Shown here piece after piece: positions 17,130 through 25,885 of a stretch of 64,000 nucleotides of DNA. Positions within the stretch are counted from its first letter, which is position 1. Each line of letters begins with the position of its first letter. The notes below the pieces were generated by a model that made no database searches, was not told the DNA's origin, and saw nothing but the letters and a program-made list of their open reading frames with translations. The stretch is from Streptomyces sp. XY006. Its GTDB lineage: Bacteria; Actinomycetota; Actinomycetes; Streptomycetales; Streptomycetaceae. The position numbers and the translations under genes were made by a program. The DNA is taken from positions 496,001 through 560,000 of the forward strand of contig NZ_NOKT01000001.1 in the NCBI RefSeq assembly GCF_002237655.1. Direction: 5' to 3'.

Positions 17130-18455
17130 TCAGGGTCGCCGGGGAAGGCTCGCGCAGTCGGAGGTGGCCTGCTTGCCGTTGAGCCGGTCGGTCAGCCAGC
17201 CGATGGCGTCACCCTGATCGGTGAGCAGTGGCGTGAAGTGGTTGATGAGGGCGCTGCCCAGGTCGGGCAGGGCGACGGGCTCGTAGGTCACGTCGGCGCC
17301 CTTGGCACACCAGTCGGCCGCGAGCCGGCGCGCCTGGGCGTGGGGTACGAGATTGTCGCTGGTGCCAGTGGCGACCCGGACCGGGGAGGCGGGCTTCAGG
17401 GTGCCGATGCGCTGGTCGTCCAGGAAGTCCTTCAGCGCCGGCTGGGCGTTGATGATGTCGGCGAGTGAACGGCCGTCGACGGTCCACCTGGTGCTGCGCG
17501 CCCCGTTGTAGGACAGCAGCGCGTCACCCACGCACATGGTCGACAGGTCCTTCAGGGCTGCCTTGCCCGCCGTGTTCAGGTGGGTGTCGGCGATCGGCTC
17601 CAGCGCGGGGTCGGACTGCAGGAAACCGTTCACCGACCAGCCCAGGGCACCGGCCAGTTCACTGCCGTCGATGGACTTCGTGACCTCGATCAGGTCCGCG
17701 GGCGGGGCGCCCGCGGCGGTGCCGGCGAGGGTGATGTCGGGGGCGTAGGACGGCTGGAGTTCGGCTGCCGACGCGGTGGCGCCGCCGCCCTGGCTGTAGC
17801 CGTACAGCGCCACGCGCGAGGCCGGGGTGACCGAGGTGCCGCTCAGGGAGCGCGCGGCGCGAACGGCGTCGAGGACGGCGTGGCCCTCGTCCACGCGGTT
17901 GACGTACGTGTGCAGCCGGTCGGTGGCGCCGAGGCCCGCGTAGTCGGTGACGACCACGGCGATGCCCCGGGCCAGCAGCCGGTAGATCGCCAGGTTCTCG
18001 TAACCGACCGACAGCGTCTTGCCGTTGACCAGCAGGGGGCGCTGCAGGGCGAGGGACGCGGCGCACTGGTCGCCCTGCCCCATCGTGCCCGGGGCCACGA
18101 CGACCAGGGGGCGCGCTCCGTTGCCCCTCCAGGTGGCCGAGGGTTCGATGTAGGCGCCGGTGACCGCGACCGGACCACCGTTGGAATCGGTCGACTTGTA
18201 CATCAGGCGGGTGGCGGTGCCGGGCAGCGGTCCGGTGAGGCCGGGCAGGCTGAGCGCGAGGGGAAGCGGTTCGCTGCGGATCAGGGCGCCGTTGGCCGCG
18301 GGCAGGTCCGCGGGTGGGGTGTAGAAGGCCGGGATGGTGACGCCGCGCGAGACGACGACGTCGGACTGCGGGGCGGCTGCGGCGGGTACGGCCGTGGCGC
18401 ACAGACAGGTGGTGGTCGTGACGGCCGCGGCCAGCAGACGTGCGGAAACGGGCAT
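17130..18455 (-). CDS. Secretory lipase / lipase-family alpha/beta hydrolase
   Basis: A 441-residue exported hydrolase. ATG 18455 has GGAG at a good distance and opens a signal peptide (MPVSARLLAAAVTTTTCLCA, cleavage near AAAAP). The alpha/beta-hydrolase core has VVVAPGTMGQGDQCAAS (oxyanion region), IAVVVTDYAGLGATD, and the nucleophile motif YGYSQGGG with S221. The acid and histidine are probably in the segments GTSDNLVPHAQA and LINHFTP. The layout matches the secretory lipase (LIP) family known from Candida and actinobacteria, which cleave acylglycerols or esters outside the cell. It is probably controlled separately from the glucanase. Confidence 0.85.
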   Translation of the reverse strand: MPVSARLLAAAVTTTTCLCATAVPAAAAPQSDVVVSRGVTIPAFYTPPADLPAANGALIRSEPLPLALSLPGLTGPLPGTATRLMYKSTDSNGGPVAVTGAYIEPSATWRGNGARPLVVVAPGTMGQGDQCAASLALQRPLLVNGKTLSVGYENLAIYRLLARGIAVVVTDYAGLGATDRLHTYVNRVDEGHAVLDAVRAARSLSGTSVTPASRVALYGYSQGGGATASAAELQPSYAPDITLAGTAAGAPPADLIEVTKSIDGSELAGALGWSVNGFLQSDPALEPIADTHLNTAGKAALKDLSTMCVGDALLSYNGARSTRWTVDGRSLADIINAQPALKDFLDDQRIGTLKPASPVRVATGTSDNLVPHAQARRLAADWCAKGADVTYEPVALPDLGSALINHFTPLLTDQGDAIGWLTDRLNGKQATSDCASLPRRP

Positions 18456-18593
18456 GACGGATCTCCGAGGCGGTGGGGAGGCCGAGCTCTCGGCTGCGGC
18501 TCGGGCGATGACGGCCCATGAGGCAAGGGCCTGCGGTGCGGGGCCGCAGTCGTCCATCTGTCGCCCCACACCGCTGTTGGACGAAGTGTCAGC

Positions 18594-18642
18594 ACCGTAA
18601 CCGTGGTGGTGTTACCCGGGGTAGCCTCCGGTAGGTTACGGT
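18594..18642. promoter_or_regulatory. Inverted repeat ACCGTAACC...GGTTACGGT
   Basis: ACCGTAACC at 18594-18602 is exactly complementary to GGTTACGGT at 18634-18642, and further GTTACC/GGTAA half-sites lie inside and beside it (18611-18616, 18645-18649). It is 140 bases upstream of the lipase start. GTTAC-type arms suggest a TetR-family operator, as an inference. Bases 18456-18853 otherwise hold no recognisable gene. Confidence 0.35.
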
Positions 18643-18853
18643 TCGGTAAGGTGCGGTGCGACGGCTCGTCAGCGGACGAACGGCGTCAACTGCCCGCCGA
18701 GCCGGCGGGCGCCTCACATGCGGACGCGCTCCACTCACTCTCGGGCCGGTCGCCGGCAACAGCCCAGGGGGCAGCCGCGCGAAGACGCCGCTGTCCCCTG
18801 CCGTACGTCTGGGCGGATCTACGGGTTCCAGGAGCTCCAGCCCTTCAGACAGT

Positions 18854-21010
18854 TCACAATCCCGGCGTGGGCGTCAGCCGGTCGGCCTCTCGTTGATGAG
18901 GGAACCCGCGCTGAGCCAGCGGACGAAGGCGAAGACCCACGTGGCGAAGAGCAGGAGCAACAACGAGAGGGCGAGGAGCCAGGGGGCGGGGCGGAGCCAT
19001 CCGAGGGCAAGGGCGGCGACCGCTGCCGTGACAAGGGCCGCCTGCACCGACGTGTAGGGCGGTCATGTCCAGATCCGGTGCGTCACCGCTCACCCAGGTG
19101 GGGAAACCGCCGTCCGGACCGGCGATGCCGCAGAGATACGTGCTCGCCCGGTCCAGCGCCTCGCGGTACCGGTCGGGGCCGGCGGCATGGAGGAATTCCA
19201 TGCACCGGGTAGTGGTGTCGACGTCGGTCTGCCGCATCCCGGTGGCGAACGGCCAGCCCCCGTCCGGAGCCTGCCAGGCCGCCACGAGATCAGCCATCCG
19301 CGGCACGTACGGCGCCAGCGCCTGCTCGCCGGTGAAGGCCAGGCCCGCCACGGCGGTCAGCCACAGATCCTGGCTGTCCAGGAACGGCACGCCGTCGTCG
19401 GCGTTGATCGCCAGGCACAGCCGCAGCACACCGTCCTCGACGACCGGGTCATCGGGCCGGAAGGTGCGCACCGCGTGCAGGCCGAGCAGGTAAGTGGTGG
19501 CGCTGGCCTCCCACAGCACCCTGTTGCGCCCCCAGGACAGGAGCGACACCAGACGGCTCCGCTCGGCGTCGCTGACCAGGCCCGGGCGGCCGCAGGCGTG
19601 CGCGTGGACGATCCGCGCCGACAGCACGTGCACGTCGGTGAAGGTGGTGATGCCCTCTGGCCCGGCCGGGCCGGGAGCGTCGCTGTCGTGCAGCGGCGCA
19701 CCGCACAGCAGGTGCAGCACCGTGCTCAGCATCACCGCCTTCAGCCGCCCCCGCCCAGCGGTGCCGCTGCCCATGCTCATGGGCAGTCCGGCGGTCCTTT
19801 CGGACGCCTGCCCGGCCATGCCTGCCGGGTCGAGGCAGGCGTCGATCAGCAGCGCATCCACGGCGCTCGCCCCGGCCCGGCGCCGTTCGAGAAAAGCGGT
19901 GAGCCGGGCCTGCTCCCCGACTTCGGCGCCCTGTTTGCGCAGCAGCGCCAGCAACAGCGCGGACTCCAGCACACGACTGCCGCACCGGTCCTCGACATGG
20001 CCGGCCGGGTCGACGCCGACGGCCAGGTGCTGCACGAGGGCAGGCATGCCCCGCTCCTCGGCACCGGCGGCATGGCCGCCGCCGGCCGGGTTGCGGTGGG
20101 TCTCCCGCTGCCACGCCAGGGAGCCCTCCCGCACCCGGCGGATCACGGCCGCCCGCTCGCCGTGCACGGCGGCCTGGTCGAAGTCGTCCATGCGCTCGGC
20201 CAGCATGACGCGGGCATGCGCCGCGGCCCTGGACCTGCTGCAGCCGTGATGCCGGGCGAGCACGCCGACGAGGTTCTCCGTGCCCTCGTCCTCCTCCCGT
20301 GCCGCGGAACGCAGATCATTGGTCCAGGCGACGATGTCGGCGGCCGCCTCGCGCAGCCCGTCCAGCCCGTCCGCGACAGGCAGCGATCGTTCCACGACGG
20401 CCAGCACGGGCAGCACAGTGATCGTGCGCCGACGCAACGCCAGGTACTCCTCCAGCCCCAGCTGCTCACCGCTCGCGCGCAGCCGCATCTCGGTGACCGT
20501 GGCATCGGCGAAGTCCCGGTACAGGGCGACGAACCGCTGCCGCCAGCCGGGCCGGGCCGCGCCCCTGGTACGCCCCCACAAGTCGGCGAGCGCACGCACC
20601 GCCGGCGCCGCCGACCTGGGGCACCGGCTGCCGTCCGCGTCCTCCAGCACACCGAGCAGCTCATCCAGCACGGCCCGGGCCTGCGTCGGCGACTGCCCGT
20701 GCCGGTCGAACCCGTCGTCGACCAGCGCGATGAAGGCACCCCACTGCGCGAGCAGCCCCAGCTCCGCCGGACTGGCCTGGGGCGCGAGCCAACCGGCCAT
20801 CCGCCCGTGCCCCATCCGCGCCAGCCGCCGCATCTCCTCCTCGCCGACGACCAGAGCGTGCCGCGCGGCCCAGGACCGCACCTGACGCTCCGCCTGCACC
20901 CAGGCGGGATGACACACCCCGTCCGATGTCCCCGCCGGGCTGCCACCCGGCCGCGAAGGCTCGGCGGGAACGGCGACCAGAACCTCGCTCATCTGCGCCT
21001 GACCGCTCAC
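18854..21010 (-). pseudogene. Class I terpene synthase fused to a cyclase-like repeat domain, 3' end damaged
   Basis: The 718-residue frame has two parts. Residues about 35-310 form a class I terpene synthase: metal motif DDGFD at 98-102 (VDDGFDR), and a complete NSE triad N231-D-x-x-S235-x-x-x-E239 (NDLRSAARE). The part from about 320 resembles squalene-hopene/prenyltransferase repeats, with APDGGW and, at 596-600, DVDTT, the DxDTT variant of the class II acid motif seen in drimenyl-diphosphate synthases. After DMTAL near residue 653 the sequence turns into a basic Pro/Arg string, while the neighbouring frame encodes membrane helices. So the C-terminal domain is probably truncated by about 150 residues. 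The class I half looks intact. Confidence 0.75.
18874..19062 (-). pseudogene. Membrane-protein 3' fragment in another frame
   Basis: From 19062 down to a TGA at 18874-18876 the alternative minus-strand frame reads TSVQAALVTAAVAALALGW, then two hydrophobic stretches (PAPWLLALSLLLLLFATWVF) and ends SLINERPTG. This looks like the end of an integral membrane protein, with no start codon or ribosome site of its own. It overlaps the aberrant C-terminus of the terpene synthase frame, suggesting a deletion joint near 19062. The parent family is not recognised. Confidence 0.4.
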
Positions 21011-21182
21011 GACACGCAGCCCGGCCCGAGCTGCCAGCAGGCGCCCCGCACAGCTCTCCCGCAGGTTCCGAGCCCTTCGGGGATCCTGTCGGTCCCCAGC
21101 CGGATGGCCGGGAGGGCTACCTGCTCGTACATCTCATCCTCCGTCCCGTCACACGCGGCACCTGCCGCCCACTCCAGGACAC

Positions 21183-21207
21183 CCTGGCCTGGCACGGCCA
21201 GGCCAGG
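21183..21207. promoter_or_regulatory. Perfect hairpin in divergent intergenic region
   Basis: CCTGGCCTGGC (21183-21193) and GCCAGGCCAGG (21197-21207) form an 11-bp stem with a 3-base loop, 173 bases upstream of the terpene synthase start and 155 before the next gene on the plus strand. It may be an operator, or a terminator insulating the two divergent units. Within 21011-21361 only this hairpin and the repeat at 21269-21319 stand out. Confidence 0.4.
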
Positions 21208-21268
21208 TCACAGCGGCAAACCACCCTTTGGTGCGAACCGTCCTCCGGACCGCTCCGGGGTTCTCTGG

Positions 21269-21319
21269 GGACCGAGCCCGTGACGGCCCGAAACGGACCG
21301 AGCCGTGACCGCCCGAAAC
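21269..21319. repeat. Imperfect 25/26-bp direct repeat
   Basis: Two adjacent copies, each starting GGACCGAGCC and ending CCCGAAAC, differ by one inserted base and one substitution. They end 43 bases before the ATG of the small secreted protein, in the promoter position. Confidence 0.55.
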
Positions 21320-21361
21320 CACGGCCGTGCCCTTCCGGCGCTCGTGATCGTTGCACCGGCC

Positions 21362-21625
21362 ATGAGGAAGATCATCTCTTGTGGCCTGATCACCATGGCA
21401 GCGCTCTCGGCAGCCACGCCGGCCTTCGCCGCCGACGACTCGGACTTCGGCAGCGGTGTGAACGCCGCGAACAACTGGAACTTCAGCGCGGCTGCCGTAT
21501 GCCTGCAGGAGGTCGCGGTCGTGCCCGTACTGGGCGACCACGCCTCCGACCACGTCAACAACTGCTCACTGGGCAATGTCCTCGACCAGGCCGTCGAGGG
21601 CGTGCAGGCGCTGGGCCGATCCTGA
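21362..21625 (+). CDS. Small secreted protein, two cysteines
   Basis: An 87-residue exported protein. ATG 21362 opens MRKIISCGLITMAALSAATP with a cleavage site at AFAAD (about residue 25). The mature 60 residues (DDSDFGSGVNAANNWNFSAA onward) are rich in Asn, Ala and Val with two cysteines (AVCLQE and NNCSLG) that can pair. The composition recalls Streptomyces surface proteins such as chaplins or rodlins, but no signature is present, so that is only a resemblance. An earlier in-frame ATG at 21305 would spoil the signal peptide. The preceding direct repeat may regulate it. Confidence 0.7.
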   Translation: MRKIISCGLITMAALSAATPAFAADDSDFGSGVNAANNWNFSAAAVCLQEVAVVPVLGDHASDHVNNCSLGNVLDQAVEGVQALGRS

Positions 21626-21882
21626 CGCGGCCACGTCGCCCCGGACCTCGCCGCGGTGGACGTGAAGTGCATGCCCACCGCCCCCACCGCGGCAGCCGTC
21701 CGGCCTGGCGGGCGTCGGCCCGGCCTTCTGCCAGCAAGTGAGGCAGCTGCTGAAGGGAGGGCTGGGGCCGTCGGCGATCAGAGGGCTGTCGGTGGGGGGC
21801 AGGGGAACCTGGGGCGTTCGGCATGCGTCTTTCCGTTTGAGCGGGATGGCTTGCCCGACGACACCACCAACGGGGACACGTG

Positions 21883-22137
21883 ATGAGTGACAAGGCCCGC
21901 AGGCTCTTCGACGCCCTTGATCTGAACGGCGACGGGCTCCTGACCCGTGAAGAGGTGATCAACGCCCTCCGAACGAAGGGGCCGTCGCTGGCCGCCACGG
22001 GCGTCATTCCGTCGTGGGGGGTGCAGGGCGTCGACGCGTCCTCCGCGCTGTTCGACGCCGCCGACCAGAACGGTGACGCTGCACTCACCTTCGAGGAGTT
22101 CACCGCCGTGGTCGACCGCCGGTTCGGCTGGAGCTGA
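21883..22137 (+). CDS. Small EF-hand calcium-binding protein
   Basis: An 84-residue acidic protein with two EF-hand loops: DLNGDGLLTREE near residue 13-24 and DQNGDAALTFEE near 63-74. Each has Asp/Asn at loop positions 1, 3 and 5 and Glu at position 12. It matches the small calerythrin/CabD-like EF-hand proteins of Streptomyces that buffer or sense calcium. In the second loop, position 6 is Ala instead of Gly, which may lower affinity. GTG 21880 and ATG 21883 are adjacent; ATG is preferred. It stands alone. Confidence 0.85.
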   Translation: MSDKARRLFDALDLNGDGLLTREEVINALRTKGPSLAATGVIPSWGVQGVDASSALFDAADQNGDAALTFEEFTAVVDRRFGWS

Positions 22138-22530
22138 TCCACGAACCGAGGCCGTCTAGCGTCCAACGGACGTCCCCGAGGCTGAGCACCAGGTCGCCGT
22201 ACACGAGGAGCAAGCGGTGACCGGGTACAGACAAATGAGGCGTCGTCTGCATGCGCCGGCCCACTCGGTACTGCGCGAGCGGGCCGGCGCCGTGTGTCCG
22301 CCGACCCCAACTGCCGGTCACACGCGGGCAAGTCGCTCAGGCCGCCGCCGCGACGCCCGAGAGCCGCAGACTCCGTACAACCGGCCCGCTTCCTTTCCAC
22401 GCTTCCTGCTCAAGATCTGCCGCAAGTCGGTGTCCTGAACTGGTCTTTTGGGGTACTCGCCTGCGCACCGTGCCGACAGGGCGGAGCTCGTCGGCCAGGA
22501 CGGGACGAGAAGAGACGGGAGGTGATCGTC
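22138..22530. other. Intergenic, no gene seen
   Basis: Bases between the EF-hand gene and the holin-like gene. Possible frames lack ribosome sites and family sense. The last part (22511-22522, GACGGGAGGTG) is the ribosome site of the next gene. Confidence 0.5.
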
Positions 22531-22962
22531 GTGTCGACGATGCAGCCATCCCCTGCCGACGGCAGGGGCGGCCACAAGGGCGACGAACCGGTGGGCGAGC
22601 TGGTGCAGCGGGCGTCGCAGCAGCTGACTGAGCTGGTGCGCGGCGAGATGAAACTGGCGCAGGCGGAGATGAAGGAGAAGGGCAAGCGCTACGGCAAGGG
22701 TGGGGGACTGTTCGGCGCCGCCGGCGTCGTCGGGTTCTTGACGCTTGAGGCGCTGGTCGTCACTGCGATCGCCGCCCTGGCGGTGCCGCTGCCGGTGTGG
22801 GCCGCGGCTCTGATCGTCACCGTGGTGCTGGGCGTGATCGTCGCGGTCATGGCTCTGAGCGGCAAGAAGCAGGTTCAGCAGGGCGCCCCGCCCACCCCGG
22901 AGAAGACGATCGACAGCGTCAAGGCCGACGTGGCCGAGATCAAGGAGAGTGCACAGCGATGA
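22531..22962 (+). CDS. Phage holin family (actinobacterial holin X) membrane protein
   Basis: A 143-residue protein with a polar N-terminus (GELVQRASQQLTELVRGEM, an amphipathic helix), a KEKGKRYGKGGG basic segment, and two membrane helices at about 62-90 and 95-115, followed by a charged tail. This is the pattern of the actinobacterial holin superfamily (DUF1469-like), almost always next to a DUF3618 gene, as here. These pairs are linked to envelope stress rather than to phage. GTG 22531 was chosen because GGGAGG lies 9 bases before it. Its stop overlaps the next ATG by 4 bases. Confidence 0.82.
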   Translation: MSTMQPSPADGRGGHKGDEPVGELVQRASQQLTELVRGEMKLAQAEMKEKGKRYGKGGGLFGAAGVVGFLTLEALVVTAIAALAVPLPVWAAALIVTVVLGVIVAVMALSGKKQVQQGAPPTPEKTIDSVKADVAEIKESAQR

Positions 22963-23411
22963 CCCAGCCGCACGACGAGACCACCGCTTCCCCGGCTCCC
23001 ACGCCGAAGGAGCTGCGCGAACGAGTCGAGCACACGCGTCAGGAGCTGGGGCAGACGGCGGAGGCGCTGGCGGACAAGACCGACGTCAGGGCCCGGGCCC
23101 AGGACAAGGCAACCGAGGTCAAGGAACAGGCCACCGTCAAGGCCGGGGAGCTGAAGGTCAAGGTTGCCGAGACCGCGTCACGGGTGCAGGACAAGCTGCC
23201 CGAGCCGGTGAAGGACAAGGCGGCCCAGGCGGCGGGGCAGGTCCGTATGAAAGCGGCCCAGGCCGGTCAGCTGATACAGGACAAGGCACCCGAGCCGGTC
23301 CGCGCCCAGGCAGTCCAGGGCGCCCAGCTGGCGCGGGACAACCGCACCGTGCTGCTGGCAGCCGCCGGCGCCGGTGTCGCGCTGTGGCTGCTGCGCCGAA
23401 ACAGGGGATGA
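22959..23411 (+). CDS. DUF3618 protein
   Basis: A 150-residue protein. The DUF3618 signature PTPKELRERVEHTRQELGQT AEALADKTDV lies at about residues 15-45. A long charged helical region follows with repeats around DKLPEPVKDKAAQAAGQ and DKAPEPVRAQAVQGAQL (two copies of a roughly 34-residue unit), and then a C-terminal membrane helix (NRTVLLAAAGAGVALWLLRR). It is coupled to the holin-like gene by an ATGA overlap. The function of the family is unknown; the structure suggests a tail-anchored stalk that works with the holin-like protein. Confidence 0.85.
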   Translation: MTQPHDETTASPAPTPKELRERVEHTRQELGQTAEALADKTDVRARAQDKATEVKEQATVKAGELKVKVAETASRVQDKLPEPVKDKAAQAAGQVRMKAAQAGQLIQDKAPEPVRAQAVQGAQLARDNRTVLLAAAGAGVALWLLRRNRG

Positions 23412-24115
23412 GCCGGCTGCGGGGCTGAGTGGTTGTGCGGGGGCGGGCAGGCAACGGTGGTGTGCCTGCCCGCCCCCGGGAGCACACGCTCACGGGGGGG
23501 AAAGCGGGCCTCACGGGGTCGCTCTTGCGCCCCACTGCTGACAGCGCACCATCGCCCTCAGCTGTCACACCCGGGACACGTGACCGGCCGCGACGTCGGC
23601 GACCGTGCAGATGACGAGGGCCGTACGGCGCGCGGTGGCCTGCCTGTCGGCCGAGTGGCCGCCCGTCGGGGGCTGGTCATAGGGCGGGTATCCGGACGCC
23701 GGGTCGAAGTTACTCACGTCAAATCCCAATCTCAGGTCTTCATTACGCCTCCTACAGCGCCCCGTAACCGGCACTCGCACAACGATCCATATCGCAGATA
23801 TTCCGGCACGTGCCCTGAAGGTCGCCCCACGGGGGATATTCCAGGCATCGATAGGCGCCTCTCACGGGGGAGTGACAACCTCATCGAACGCTCAGGCCCT
23901 CACGTTGACCACTTGCTGCCGGCGCCGGTAGCCCCGCATGCCCTCCTGCACACCCTCAGAGCTGGTCCCGGACCGCCGCAAAGTCGGGAAGGGAAGGAGG
24001 GGAGCGGTGATGGGCGGTTGGGGCGAGGGCGCGCCGATGGCTCCGGATCCGACGATTCCGATGGACCTGCGGAACTGGGTAGCTGTCGGGCCGGGCTCTG
24101 CATACGTTCAGCCGT
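23412..24115. other. Long intergenic region, at most one small gene
   Basis: About 700 bases with lower GC around 23700-23830. The only plausible frame is the short one on the minus strand at 23565-23717. No tRNA cloverleaf, strong terminator or mobile-element end was recognised. Confidence 0.5.
23565..23717 (-). CDS. Possible small protein (50 aa), perhaps truncated
   Basis: From GTG 23717 the frame reads VSNFDPASGYPPYDQPPTGG, which resembles the Pro/Tyr/Gln-rich cytosolic N-terminus of many Streptomyces small membrane proteins, but the hydrophobic helices that should follow are absent beyond TALVICTVADVAAGH. It may be a decayed gene. No ribosome site is clear. Confidence 0.25.
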   Translation of the reverse strand: MSNFDPASGYPPYDQPPTGGHSADRQATARRTALVICTVADVAAGHVSRV

Positions 24116-24841
24116 ATGGCTGACGACTGCTTCACGCATCCACGGCTCGCCGCGATCTACGATTCGCTCTACCCCGACCGCAGCGACCTCGATACATACC
24201 TGCACATGGCAGACGAGTTCGAGGCTGATCGAGTGCTGGATATCGGCTGCGGCACAGGAGTGTTCGCACTCCTCCTGGCCGACCGCGGCATCGAGGTCGT
24301 AGGTGTGGATCCCGCCCAGGCATCCATTGACGTCGCCCGCACCAAACCGGAAAGCGAACGAGTTCGCTGGATCTGCGGGGACGTAACAAACCTCCCGCCC
24401 CTGAAAGTTGACCTTGCGACGATGACAGCGAACGTCGCCCAGGAAATTGCTGACCCACAAGCCTGGCAGAAGACCCTACGAGCTACCCGGGAAGCACTGC
24501 GGCCTGGCGGACGTCTGATCTTCGAGACGCGCGATCCGTCCAGACGCGCCTGGGAAGAGTGGACCCGCGAGAAGTCCTACCGCGTGACCGAGCTTCCGGG
24601 CGTCGGCTCCGTCGAGAGCTGGGTTCAACTGGGGGAGGTTACCAGGCCCTTGGTGACATTCCGCTGGACGTACAAGTTCGCAGCGGACGGACAGGTCCTG
24701 ACATCGGATTCGACGCTTCGCTTCCGTGAGCGGGACGAAGTCGAGAAAGACTTGGACGCGCACGGGTACGTGGTGGATGACATTCGTGATGCGCCCGACC
24801 GTCCGGGAAGGGAGTTCGTCTTCTTGGCGCGACGCCCGTGA
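24116..24841 (+). CDS. Class I SAM-dependent methyltransferase
   Basis: A 241-residue methyltransferase. Motif I is VLDIGCGTGVFALLL at residues 40-54, with the acidic motif II in VVGVDPAQ. Motif post-I is IRWICGDVTNLP-like (VRWICGDVTNLP), and motif III is LRPGGRLIFET. The C-terminal part (ESWVQLGEVTRPLVTFRWTY, with TSDSTLRFRERDEVEKDL) matches the small YjhP/BioC-like actinobacterial methyltransferases. The substrate is unknown. GC is lower and codon use more relaxed than in neighbours, which hints at acquisition. The gene stands alone, with an unrelated DinB-like gene 105 bases later. Confidence 0.85.
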   Translation: MADDCFTHPRLAAIYDSLYPDRSDLDTYLHMADEFEADRVLDIGCGTGVFALLLADRGIEVVGVDPAQASIDVARTKPESERVRWICGDVTNLPPLKVDLATMTANVAQEIADPQAWQKTLRATREALRPGGRLIFETRDPSRRAWEEWTREKSYRVTELPGVGSVESWVQLGEVTRPLVTFRWTYKFAADGQVLTSDSTLRFRERDEVEKDLDAHGYVVDDIRDAPDRPGREFVFLARRP

Positions 24842-24946
24842 CCTTCGCAGACCAAGGTGACTCAACCTCGGAAGGCCTGAAAGGTTGTCTCATCCAGCAA
24901 CCGGCCGTTGCGTCCACGTATGGGATCTTGAGGCCGCGAGAAGCTC

Positions 24947-25549
24947 ATGGCAGGCTCATGCCGCATGATCGATGAATTCGCGAAGGCCACCCTGCACGGG
25001 AGACTGCGGCGAGACCGTACGGCCCTGCTCTGGAAGCTGGACGGCTTGTCCGAATACGATGCCCGCCGTCCTTTGACAGTGACCGGCACCAACCTCCTCG
25101 GACTGGTCAAACACATGGCCAGCGTAGAGGCCAGGTACTTCGGCGAGGTCTTCGACCGCCCTTCCCCGGAACCGCTGCCTCCGTGGCAGGACCATGACGG
25201 CAGCGATCTGTGGGCGACTGCGGATGAGTCCCGCGCTCAAATCATCGAGTCCTACCGGCGCACGTGGGAACACTCAGACGCGACGATCGACGCGCTTCCC
25301 CTCGATGCCCCCGGCCACGTGCCGTGGTGGCCGAAGCCGCATCTCAACACGAACTTGTTCGCCATCCTGGTCCACGTCCTCGGCGAGACCAACCGGCATG
25401 CCGGGCACGCCGACATCCTGCGCGAAGGCATTGATGGCCGAACCGGGATGCGGCCCGAACACGAGATGCAGATCGATGAGGAAGCCCGCGAAGCCTACTG
25501 CGCGAAGATCGAGCAGGCCGCCAGATCTGCCGCATCAATCAAGGCGTAG
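24947..25549 (+). CDS. DinB-family (DUF664) protein
   Basis: A 200-residue four-helix-bundle protein. Likely metal ligands are H56 (GLVKHMASVEARYFG) and the histidines of LVHVLGETNRHAGHADILRE near residues 142-160, the standard three-histidine arrangement of DinB/YfiT proteins. PWWPKPHLNTNLF precedes the last helices. Many actinobacterial members are mycothiol- or bacillithiol-dependent transferases or of unknown role. Two starts are possible: ATG 24947 and ATG 24965; neither has a convincing ribosome site. Like the preceding methyltransferase it has slightly lower GC. Confidence 0.8.
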   Translation: MAGSCRMIDEFAKATLHGRLRRDRTALLWKLDGLSEYDARRPLTVTGTNLLGLVKHMASVEARYFGEVFDRPSPEPLPPWQDHDGSDLWATADESRAQIIESYRRTWEHSDATIDALPLDAPGHVPWWPKPHLNTNLFAILVHVLGETNRHAGHADILREGIDGRTGMRPEHEMQIDEEAREAYCAKIEQAARSAASIKA

Positions 25550-25885
25550 GAGGCTGTGCCACGTGACTTGATGTTCAAGCGGCATGATGCCGACCGTGAG
25601 TGCTGATCTGTCGAACGTGTACACGCAGGAGCTTCCTGGCCGGGCCCGAAGCGCCGGAAGGGCAAAGGGCCCTCCGCGTGCAGGAGGTGGACACCCCCTG
25701 ACATCTGTCAGGACCGGCGGCACACCTGGGTTCTTACGCTACCGGTGCCTGGTCAGTGCGGCCGGATTGCACCGGCACGTGTGCGCCGAGGGGATCGCCA
25801 GCGAGGTGTCGGCGCACCGGGAGCCCAGCGAGCCGGTCACTGGCGAGGCACACGGCACATGTTGTTGAAGAGGGAGAAAAGCATT
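25550..25885. other. Intergenic with palindromic element
   Basis: A region of 336 bases before the SH3-like gene. It holds the TGACA/TGTCA palindrome at 25689-25712 and a purine-rich ribosome site (GAAGAGGGAG) near 25867. No gene is supported. Confidence 0.5.
25689..25712. promoter_or_regulatory. GGACAC-CC-CCTGACATCTGTCAGG palindrome
   Basis: CCTGACATCTGTCAGG (25697-25712) is an inverted repeat with 7-bp arms around TC, preceded by GGACAC. The matching element at 2485-2506 differs by one base in the right arm and by two spacer bases. It is 174 bases before the secreted SH3-like protein start. Confidence 0.5.

Noticed and set aside
22531..23411. Prophage lysis module (holin)
   Set aside because: No endolysin, tail or integrase genes are near. 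The holin-like plus DUF3618 pair is a standard chromosomal Streptomyces unit.
24639..24917. Small minus-strand genes opposite the methyltransferase
   Set aside because: No ribosome sites or family sense; codon usage supports the plus-strand methyltransferase.
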